From positions 62,001 through 126,000 of the forward strand of contig JAWLHA010000003.1 in assembly GCA_041690535.1 (NCBI GenBank): DNA of 64,000 nt, read 5' to 3'. Each line of letters begins with the position of its first letter. The first letter of the stretch is position 1. A program made the position numbers and the translations under genes. Under the pieces are notes generated by a model. The model worked only from the letters and a program-made list of their open reading frames with translations, ran no database searches and was not told the DNA's origin. The DNA comes from JAWLHA01 sp041690535. GTDB lineage: Bacteria; Pseudomonadota; Gammaproteobacteria; Thiohalomonadales; Thiohalomonadaceae. Positions 58,128 to 64,000 of the stretch are shown piece after piece.

Positions 58128-60140
58128 TCACTCCGTCCGCTCGGGAGCCCACACCAGGAGCACGTGCCCCCGCCAGCCCGGTTGTTTCAGCGGACGACGC
58201 ACCGATTGGAGCGCAAGGTCTTGAAGGTCCGCGTGAAGCCGCTCCAAAGGGACGTCGAAGCGCCCTGCGGTGCGGGGTACCCCGAGGCCCGCGGCCGCCC
58301 CCCCCTTTTCGAGATAACCCACGTACCCGATCCATAACGTCTGCGCGTCGGGTTGAACGCGGTAATCACTGGGCCAAAGGCGCAGTGCCAACAGCCGGTC
58401 GGGCGCAGCCCCTTTAATGTACAGCAGTGCTTCGTTTCTCCCGTCATGGACTTGGGGCAGTATCGGCAGCTCCGCAAGCTCCGCCGTCGGATTGAGCCAC
58501 TGCAGCCAGCTGGTGGATGTGAGCTCGACCGGCGAGCGCCACCCCGAGCGGGCCAACTGCTCCTCCAGTGATTGGAGGGTGCCGGCATACTGGAGGTTCA
58601 GCGGATGCCCGCGTTCATCCCGAAGGTCGATCCGGTAAGGGGGAAGTCGTACCCAATCACGCGCCCACCACGCGTGGACGCTGATCTCGAGTGTCTGCCG
58701 CGCCGGGGCGTAGCGTGCCAGGTCGGTTTCGAAGTGCCGCACGGCGTTTATGCTCCAGGCGGCGGAGAGTGCAACTGCGGCAACCGCGCCCAGCCAGCGC
58801 GCCGACAGCCGCTTCGCAGGGTGGCGACCGTAGCCGATGCCCAGCAGCGCGACCCAGGCCAGCCCCAGGGCGATCCCCCCCAGCACATCGCTTGGCCAGT
58901 GGGCCCCCAGATAAAGGCGCGAGAAGGCAATCAGCGCAATTGCGGCGGCGGTGACCGCGTAGACGGACCAGCGGCGTGCATCGGAGCTTTCCCGGCCCAG
59001 CAGCACCGCGAGGAAACCGAGCACCACCGTGCTGTGGAGCGCATGGCCGCTCGGAAAGGCATAGTTGATGATTCCCGTGTAGATCTCCGTGGGCCGGGCC
59101 ACTTGCAGAACCGATTTCAGCGTGTGGCTCGCCACCACGGCAAATACCCCCGCGGCCACCCAGTGCGCGGCTGCCTGCCACAGGCGCTTGCCGGCGAGCC
59201 AGCCCAGTACGGCGAAAAACAGTGTAGTGAGTACCGCGCCATCACCCAGCTCCGTGACTCCGACCAGGAGCCGGTCCAGAAAAGGGGTGCGCAGGGACTG
59301 AAGCTCGTGATGCACATAGCTGTCCAGGTTAGTCACCAGACCGCCGTCGGAGATCGCCCCCAGAAGCAGGAGAAAAACCGCAGTCATGCCAATCAACAGC
59401 AGACCGGAGAGGGTGAGGGCACGGGCTTCGGGGTGGTTCGGGTCCAGCAGGGCGGCCGGCAACTCACCGGCAACCGGATGCAGGCGGCTCCAGCGCAAGA
59501 CGGCACCGATCATCTGGTGGGCGCGGGGATGGAAGAAAAGGAACAGTCGCTTGACCACCCACACCAGCAGGATCACCAGCCCCACCATGAGGCCAAGGAG
59601 TACCGCCAGTCGGGTGGCGACTTCGGCCGCGAGCCCGAGGGAGGCGGCAAAGACCATCCCCGGGATGATATACGCGGGAGCCCACAGAAGTCCTGAGACG
59701 ACGTTCACCGCGATGAAGCGGCCGACAGGCATATCCATCATGCCCGCCACCGCAGGGATGATGGGGCGAATGGGTCCGATGAAGCGACCGAGCAGCACCC
59801 CCTTGCCCCCATGGCACTCGAAGAAGTCGATCGCCTTCGCGATCAGCTGAGGATGGGTGCGGAACGGCCAAATCGTCCGCAGTCGCTGGTGGAAGCGTCG
59901 CCCCAGCCAGAAACTGACGCCATCGCCCGCAATGGCACCTGCGGCGGCCCAACCCAGGGTGGGCCACAGCTCCAGGGCGCCGCTGCCCACCAGTGCCCCG
60001 ACGCCGAACATCAGTGCCGCGCCGGGCAAAAACAGGCCGACGAGGGCCAGCGACTCGAACATCGCGATGACAAAGACCAGCGCGCCGCCCCAATGGGGGT
60101 GGGTGTTGAGCCAGTGGAGCAGTGGGGCAATCAAGTCCAT
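58128..60140 (-). CDS. Fusion membrane protein: DedA domain, PAP2 phosphatase, LssY-like C-terminus
   Basis: 670 residues in three parts. Residues 1-210 form a DedA/SNARE-associated domain (FESLALVGLFLPGAALMFGVG, LGRFIGPIRPIIPAVAGMMDM). Residues 250-460 form a PAP2 lipid phosphatase with KSVLQVARP, YAFPSGHALHSTVVLG and SRLYLGAHWPSDVLGG, all three catalytic motifs. The C-terminal 200 residues form an LssY-like domain (EISVHAWWARDWVRLPPYRIDLRDERGHPLNLQYAGTL). It is probably an inner-membrane enzyme acting on polyprenyl or phosphatidyl phosphates, coupled to a DedA flippase-like module. It is divergent from the following gene. Confidence 0.9.
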   Translation of the reverse strand: MDLIAPLLHWLNTHPHWGGALVFVIAMFESLALVGLFLPGAALMFGVGALVGSGALELWPTLGWAAAGAIAGDGVSFWLGRRFHQRLRTIWPFRTHPQLIAKAIDFFECHGGKGVLLGRFIGPIRPIIPAVAGMMDMPVGRFIAVNVVSGLLWAPAYIIPGMVFAASLGLAAEVATRLAVLLGLMVGLVILLVWVVKRLFLFFHPRAHQMIGAVLRWSRLHPVAGELPAALLDPNHPEARALTLSGLLLIGMTAVFLLLLGAISDGGLVTNLDSYVHHELQSLRTPFLDRLLVGVTELGDGAVLTTLFFAVLGWLAGKRLWQAAAHWVAAGVFAVVASHTLKSVLQVARPTEIYTGIINYAFPSGHALHSTVVLGFLAVLLGRESSDARRWSVYAVTAAAIALIAFSRLYLGAHWPSDVLGGIALGLAWVALLGIGYGRHPAKRLSARWLGAVAAVALSAAWSINAVRHFETDLARYAPARQTLEISVHAWWARDWVRLPPYRIDLRDERGHPLNLQYAGTLQSLEEQLARSGWRSPVELTSTSWLQWLNPTAELAELPILPQVHDGRNEALLYIKGAAPDRLLALRLWPSDYRVQPDAQTLWIGYVGYLEKGGAAAGLGVPRTAGRFDVPLERLHADLQDLALQSVRRPLKQPGWRGHVLLVWAPERTE

Positions 60141-60269
60141 GGAGCGATTCTAACCCGGGGCGCAAATGTGGGGACCGCGTCAGTCCGATCCCCCCGAGAC
60201 GCCTACACTGTTCATGAGTGCGGCTCAGGGCCGACAGACCAACCAGTGCGGACCAACGACCGAGACACT

Positions 60270-60752
60270 ATGAGCCAAGAACATTTCGAGATGGTGTGCC
60301 GCTCACCCCTGGGAGGCGATCTTGAGCAGGAGGATTGCCGGGTGCTGTCCGGCATTCTCACCTCCAGGACACTCCAGGACGGCGAGGTGCTGATCGAAGA
60401 GGGGCGGGCGGACAACGCCCTGCACGTGATCGCCCGCGGCCGGCTGGAGGTGAGCCGTCGGGTTGCCGGCGGGGAGTTCATCACCCTTCATGTGCTGAAG
60501 GAGGGCGATCTGGCCGGTGCGATGGGGTTCATCGATGGCGCGGGGCACTCCGCAACGCTGAAGGCCATGGGCGAGGTGACCATCTTCTCCATGGAGCGGG
60601 CGGCCTTCGAGTCTCTCATCACGTCCCATCCCCGGCTGGTCTACCGGGTCATGCGCGGCATCATCCGTGCGGTCCACGGGATTTTGCTACGCATGAACCA
60701 GCAATACGTGGAGATGAGTAACTATATCCGCCAGGAGCACGGGCGCTACTGA
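60270..60752 (+). CDS. Cyclic-nucleotide-binding (CRP-like) domain protein without DNA-binding domain
   Basis: 160 residues from the ATG at 60270 (MSQEHFEMVCRSPLGGDLEQEDCRVLSGILTSRTLQDGEVLIEEGRADNALHVIARGRLEVSRRV). The beta-roll (LKEGDLAGAMGFIDGAGHSATLKAMGEVTIFSMERAAFESLITSHPRLVYRVMRGIIRAVHGILLRMNQQYVEM) matches the cNMP-binding family. The phosphate-binding cassette is atypical (DGAGHSATLKA instead of the usual G-E-x-x-x-x-R-A), so the ligand may not be cAMP. The protein ends after the C-helix, with no helix-turn-helix. Longer upstream frames overlap the antisense DedA gene and are rejected. Confidence 0.78.
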   Translation: MSQEHFEMVCRSPLGGDLEQEDCRVLSGILTSRTLQDGEVLIEEGRADNALHVIARGRLEVSRRVAGGEFITLHVLKEGDLAGAMGFIDGAGHSATLKAMGEVTIFSMERAAFESLITSHPRLVYRVMRGIIRAVHGILLRMNQQYVEMSNYIRQEHGRY

Positions 60753-60767
60753 GGGGAGCCCTGAAAG

Positions 60768-60934
60768 CAGGGTGAACGCATACTAACGTCACGGCCGTGC
60801 TGTGAGCGATGTAAGTCCTTGAAAGCAGGTGCGCTGTGAATACATCCGTGTACGCTCGACGGCCGCGTCCATGCGGCCGACGACCTGCTTTCAAGGACTT
60901 ACATCACTCTCTGGGTAAGTATGCGTTTACCCTG
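60768..60934 (+). mobile_element. Full-length MITE-like element with 10-bp target duplication
   Basis: 167 bp. Termini are CAGGGTGAACGCATACTAAC and GTAAGTATGCGTTTACCCTG. Inner arms (AAGTCCTTGAAAGCAGGT and complement) surround a centre with CGACGGCCGCG and CATGCGGCCGACG. GCCCTGAAAG is found directly before (60758-60767) and after (60935-60944). It lies 15 bp after the cyclic-nucleotide-binding-like gene and 72 bp from the convergent hemL end. Same orientation as the copy at 1484, opposite to the one at 53419. Confidence 0.9.
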
Positions 60935-61006
60935 GCCCTGAAAGCAGGGGGCTGGAGGCGGAGACGGCAGTGAGGGATCGCCCCCGTGCCGCCCCCGCGC
61001 ATGCGG

Positions 61007-62287
61007 TTACAGCGCGGCGAGAACCCGTCCGGCGGCTTCGATGGTCGCATCCAGATCGGCATCGCTGTGGGCACTGGAGACGAACCCGGCCTCGAAGGCC
61101 GACGGGGCGAGATAGACCCCCTCCTGGAGCATGCCGTGGAAGAAGCCCTTGAAGCGCTCCACGTCACAGGCCATCACCTGGGCGAAATTGGTGATGTGCT
61201 TCTCCGCAGTGAAGAACAGGCCGAACATTCCTCCCACGTTGTTCGCGGCCATCGGAACGCCCGCCTGCTCGGCTTGCGCGAGAATGCCCTGGACAAGCCG
61301 TTGGGTCTTTTCGGCCAGGCCGGCATGGAAGCCCGATTCCATCGCCAGACGCAGGGTGGCGAGTCCCGCCGCCATGGCCACGGGGTTACCCGAGAGTGTT
61401 CCCGCCTGGTAGACCGGTCCCAGGGGGGCGATCTGCTCCATGATGGCGCGCTTGCCGCCAAAAGCCCCCACGGGCATGCCGCCCCCCACCACCTTGCCGA
61501 GAGTGGTCAGGTCCGGGGTGATCCCGTAGTGCGCCTGCGCGCCGCCCAAAGCGACCCGGAAGCCGGTCATGACCTCATCGAAGATGAGCACGCTGCCGTG
61601 GTCATCGCAGATCTGCCGCAGCCCTTCGAGAAACCCGGGCACGGGGGGGACGCAATTCATGTTGCCCGCTACCGGCTCCACAATCACGCAGGCGATTTGA
61701 GCGCCCACCTGAGCGAAGCTCTCGCGCACCGCTTCGATGTCGTTGTAGGGCAGGGTGAGAGTGTGCTCGGCCAATGCCGAGGGGACCCCGGGCGAACTCG
61801 GGACGCCCAGGGTGAGGGCGCCGGAGCCTGCCTTCACCAGCAGCGAGTCGGAGTGGCCGTGATAGCAGCCTTCGAACTTGACGATCTTGTCCCGGCCAGT
61901 GAAGCCGCGGGCCAGCCGAATGGCACTCATGGTCGCCTCGGTGCCCGAGCTGACCATTCGCACCATCTCCATGGAGGGGACCAGCTCGCACAGCAGATCG
62001 GCCATTTGGGTCTCGAGGACCGTGGGGGCTCCGAAGGAGAGACCGTGTGCCGCGGTCTCCTGCACGGCTTTGATCACCTCCGGATGAGCGTGGCCGGCGA
62101 TCATCGGGCCCCAGGAGGCGACATAATCGATATAGCGTTGGCCATCCTCGGACCAGAGGTAGGGACCTTCCCCCCGTCTGAAGAACAGCGGCTCTCCCCC
62201 GACGCCCCGGAAGGCACGCACCGGGGAGTTGACCCCGCCGGGAATGTGTTTTTGCGCAGCAACAAACAATTCGTGGGTGTGTGGCAT
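61007..62287 (-). CDS. hemL: Glutamate-1-semialdehyde 2,1-aminomutase
   Basis: 426 residues, PLP enzyme giving 5-aminolevulinate for haem. HELFVAAQKHIPGGVNSPVRAFRGVGGEPLFF is the family N-terminus. VSSGTEATMSAIRLARGFTGRDKIVKFEGCYHGHSDSLLVKAGSGALTLG, FDEVMTGFRVALGGAQAHYGITPDLTTLGKVVGGGMPVGAFGGKR with PLP Lys265, and GPVYQAGTLSGNPVAMAAGLA follow. Last gene of the thiD-thiE-hemL run, 72 bp after thiE. Confidence 0.97.
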   Translation of the reverse strand: MPHTHELFVAAQKHIPGGVNSPVRAFRGVGGEPLFFRRGEGPYLWSEDGQRYIDYVASWGPMIAGHAHPEVIKAVQETAAHGLSFGAPTVLETQMADLLCELVPSMEMVRMVSSGTEATMSAIRLARGFTGRDKIVKFEGCYHGHSDSLLVKAGSGALTLGVPSSPGVPSALAEHTLTLPYNDIEAVRESFAQVGAQIACVIVEPVAGNMNCVPPVPGFLEGLRQICDDHGSVLIFDEVMTGFRVALGGAQAHYGITPDLTTLGKVVGGGMPVGAFGGKRAIMEQIAPLGPVYQAGTLSGNPVAMAAGLATLRLAMESGFHAGLAEKTQRLVQGILAQAEQAGVPMAANNVGGMFGLFFTAEKHITNFAQVMACDVERFKGFFHGMLQEGVYLAPSAFEAGFVSSAHSDADLDATIEAAGRVLAAL

Positions 62288-62359
62288 GAGCGATCCTTAA
62301 TTACCTTGTTTTCCTGCGGACACGGGGGTGGCGGGCGGGGGCCGCCCTTTCCCCCGATC

Positions 62360-62986
62360 TCACGTGAACAGCCGGGTGACGGCACGTGCGGCGGCTTCGA
62401 TGTCGTCAGCACCGAGCACGGCGGAGATCACGGCCAGCATGTGGGCGCCGGCCTCCACCAAATGGCCGCCATTGTGTGCGGTGATGCCGCCGATCGCAAC
62501 CACCGGCACCCCGAGGCGTTGCCGGGCGGCAACAAGCAGCGAGGGTTCGGCGCGCACCGCCTCCGGTTTGGTGGGGGAGGGATGGAAACTGCCGAAGGCG
62601 ACGTAATCGGCACCCTGTCGCTGCGCCTCCACCGCCGCCTCCAAGCGGTTGTAGCAGGAGACCCCGATGATTGCCCCCGGACCCAGGCGGCGCCGGGCTC
62701 CCTGAAGGGCGGCATCCTCCTTGCCCAGGTGAACGCCATCGGCCCCTACCGCGAGGGCGAGCTCCACATCATCGTTGATGATGAAGGTGGTGCCTGTTTC
62801 CGCACAAAGCTTGCGCAACTGTTCGGCCTCTTGTCGCCGGCGCGGCCAGTCGGTGCCTTTGTCCCGGTATTGGACGATTGCGGCACCACCACGAATGGAG
62901 GCGGCAACGGCGGGTGCAAGGCGCTCCCCCGGGGTGAGCCCGGCATCGGTGATCAAATAAAGTCCGTGCAACGGCAGGCGGGTCAC
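62360..62986 (-). CDS. thiE: Thiamine-phosphate synthase
   Basis: 208 residues, TIM barrel. HGLYLITDAGLTPGERLAPAVAASIRGGAAIVQYRDKGTD, FIINDDVELALAVGADGVHLGKEDA, IIGVSCYNRLEAAVEAQRQGADYVAFGSFHPSPTKP and VVAIGGITAHNGGHLVEAGAHMLAVISAVLGADDIEAAA are the ThiE landmarks. It joins HMP-PP and the thiazole phosphate to give thiamine phosphate. Its start overlaps the thiD stop by four bases (ATGA), indicating translational coupling. Confidence 0.95.
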   Translation of the reverse strand: MTRLPLHGLYLITDAGLTPGERLAPAVAASIRGGAAIVQYRDKGTDWPRRRQEAEQLRKLCAETGTTFIINDDVELALAVGADGVHLGKEDAALQGARRRLGPGAIIGVSCYNRLEAAVEAQRQGADYVAFGSFHPSPTKPEAVRAEPSLLVAARQRLGVPVVAIGGITAHNGGHLVEAGAHMLAVISAVLGADDIEAAARAVTRLFT

Positions 62987-63789
62987 TGCGCGGCCTCTTC
63001 ACTGCGGGCCCAGAAGAGCCGGTTTGGCATGTGCTGCCCCATGCCCACCCGGTAGCCCGCCTTGAGCGCCTCCCAGGTAAACTCCTGCGCCTCGTGAATC
63101 GCGGTGAACGGCTCCAGCCCCTGCGCGAGCAGTCCGGCGATGGCGGCCGAGAGGGTGCAGCCGGAGCCGTGATAACTGTGCGGCAGCCGCTCCCAGGTGA
63201 AAGTTTCCAAGTGGCGCATGTTGCCGTAAAGGGTGTTGTTCACGGTCTCGGTGAGCTCGTGGGTGCCGGTGATGAGGACCAGATCGCACCCGGTGGCGAG
63301 CAGTTCCTGGGCACAGGCGTCCAGGGTGTCGGCCTCGGGGGCGAGTGCGCGCGCCTCCTGGCTGTTGGGGGTGAGCACGGTGGTGAGGGGGAATAAGAGC
63401 TCGACCATCGCATCCCTGAGGGCCTCGTCGGCGAGCGCGGTCCCGCCTCCCGCGCGGAGAATGGGGTCGAGCACCACCGGTGCGTCCGGATAGTCCATCA
63501 GGATGGAGTGGACCGCCTCCACATTTTCCACACTGCCGAGCATGCCGATCTTGAAGGTCGCCACCGGCATGTCCTCGAGCACGGCACGGGCCTGCTCGAT
63601 GACCAGCATTGGGTCCACCGGCTCGAAGTGCTTGACATTGATGGTGTCCTGCACGGTGAGGGCGCACACCACCGGTGCGGCCTGACAGCCCATGCTGGCG
63701 ATCGCTTCGATGTCCGCCTGGAGTCCGGCCCCTCCGGTGGGGTCGTTGCCGGCAAAGGTCAGCACGATGGGAATGGTCGGTTGGGGCAT
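62983..63789 (-). CDS. thiD: Hydroxymethylpyrimidine (phosphate) kinase
   Basis: 268 residues, ribokinase fold. IPIVLTFAGNDPTGGAGLQADIEAIASMGCQAAPVVCALTVQDTINVKHFEPVD, FKIGMLGSVENVEAVHSIL, VVLDPILRAGGGTALADEAL, LTPNSQEARALAPE and LPHSYHGSGCTLSAAIAGLLAQGL (anion hole and catalytic Asp position, here Cys-rich GSGCT) follow the ThiD pattern. It phosphorylates HMP to HMP-PP for thiE. No TPP riboswitch is seen in the 48-bp gap to the gene upstream, so expression may be part of a longer operon. Confidence 0.94.
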   Translation of the reverse strand: MPQPTIPIVLTFAGNDPTGGAGLQADIEAIASMGCQAAPVVCALTVQDTINVKHFEPVDPMLVIEQARAVLEDMPVATFKIGMLGSVENVEAVHSILMDYPDAPVVLDPILRAGGGTALADEALRDAMVELLFPLTTVLTPNSQEARALAPEADTLDACAQELLATGCDLVLITGTHELTETVNNTLYGNMRHLETFTWERLPHSYHGSGCTLSAAIAGLLAQGLEPFTAIHEAQEFTWEALKAGYRVGMGQHMPNRLFWARSEEAAQ

Positions 63790-63837
63790 GGAGGATCTCC
63801 AGCAGCAGCCACTTGATCAAATCGTAACAGAGTCGCC

Positions 63838-64000
63838 CTACGGCAACGTGCCCGCCTGGCGGGCAAGGAAGGCCGTCTTGGCCGAGAGCTCAAGTGAACA
63901 GGTCCATTTGTAGGCGAGGTTCAGTGTTGGTGCGCAGGCGTAGACGCCATGGCCGCGCACCACCGTGATGGGGTGGGATGCAAGCGCCTCGGCCACCTTG
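63838..64000 (-). CDS. Class II aldolase/adducin family protein (3' end only)
   Basis: 54 residues are visible, entering from the right edge and ending at TAG (63838-63840): KVAEALASHPITVVRGHGVYACAPTLNLAYKWTCSLELSAKTAFLARQAGTLP. 'HP.ITVVRGHGVY.....L..AY.W....E..A' carries the C-terminal Zn-ligand His motif (RGHG) of class II aldolases such as fuculose- or ribulose-phosphate aldolases and MtnB-like dehydratases. It lies 48 bp upstream of thiD in the same direction and probably belongs to that operon. The substrate is unknown. Confidence 0.75.
   Translation of the reverse strand, partial: KVAEALASHPITVVRGHGVYACAPTLNLAYKWTCSLELSAKTAFLARQAGTLP

Noticed and set aside
63790..63837. TPP riboswitch before thiD
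   Set aside because: The gap is only 48 bases and lacks the CTGAGA and ACCTGA-type blocks.

Overview
The window reads as chromosomal DNA of a GC-rich gammaproteobacterial chemolithoautotroph. It carries a form II RuBisCO (cbbM) with the activase genes cbbQ and cbbO, a divergent cbbR, and an upstream run of Calvin-cycle/glycolytic genes (tkt, gap, pgk, pyk, fba). It also carries a Pseudomonas-type twitching-motility block (pilT, pilU, pilGHIJK, chpA, chpC). The species cannot be named from sequence alone; a sulfur-oxidiser-like Chromatiales/Acidiferrobacterales relative is a reasonable inference.

Layout. 1-1.8 kb: an AmpG-like MFS transporter cut by the window edge and a MITE-like element. 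1.8-30 kb: a long block whose order resembles the PA0388-PA0415 region of Pseudomonas aeruginosa as I recall it: DUF4426, (dynamin-like GTPase), yggU-type DUF167, yggT, proC, yggS | pilT, pilU | pyrK-like, pyrC', pyrB, pyrR, ruvX, yqgE, tonB, (ApbE-like lipoprotein), gshB | pilG-H-I-J-K, chpA, chpC. The bracketed genes are extra relative to that order. 30-35 kb: a c4-like dihaem cytochrome, then rsmE, metF, ahcY behind an SAH riboswitch, and metK (the methyl cycle). 35-44 kb: a lone PhnD-like periplasmic protein, a 0.7-kb stretch with no convincing gene, then tkt-gap-pgk-pyk-fba ending in a strong terminator. 44-52 kb: cbbR (minus), three tandem paralogues of an unrecognised small-protein family, then cbbM-cbbQ-cbbO. 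52-61 kb: accessory genes (membrane protein, recQ, LuxR solo, half-size GDT1 protein, coiled-coil protein, DedA-PAP2-LssY fusion, cyclic-nucleotide-binding-like protein) punctuated by mobile repeats. 61-64 kb: thiD-thiE-hemL and the end of a class II aldolase gene.

How the genes work together. PilT/PilU power pilus retraction and the PilG-ChpC array controls it. PyrR-PyrB-PyrC' forms a pyrimidine-synthesis operon in which PyrC' lacks the catalytic metal motif. MetF/AhcY/MetK run the SAM cycle, with SAH sensed by RNA. The cbb genes supply CO2 fixation, with CbbR probably acting on a palindromic site in front of cbbM.

Most notable structure. (1) A family of about 166-bp palindromic elements with terminal inverted repeats; three copies are flanked by 10-11 bp direct repeats, and decayed or rearranged copies occur in at least four more places. 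(2) Three tandem paralogues of unknown function between cbbR and cbbM, with a remnant of the same element between the first two. (3) Several intergenic REP-like hairpin families.
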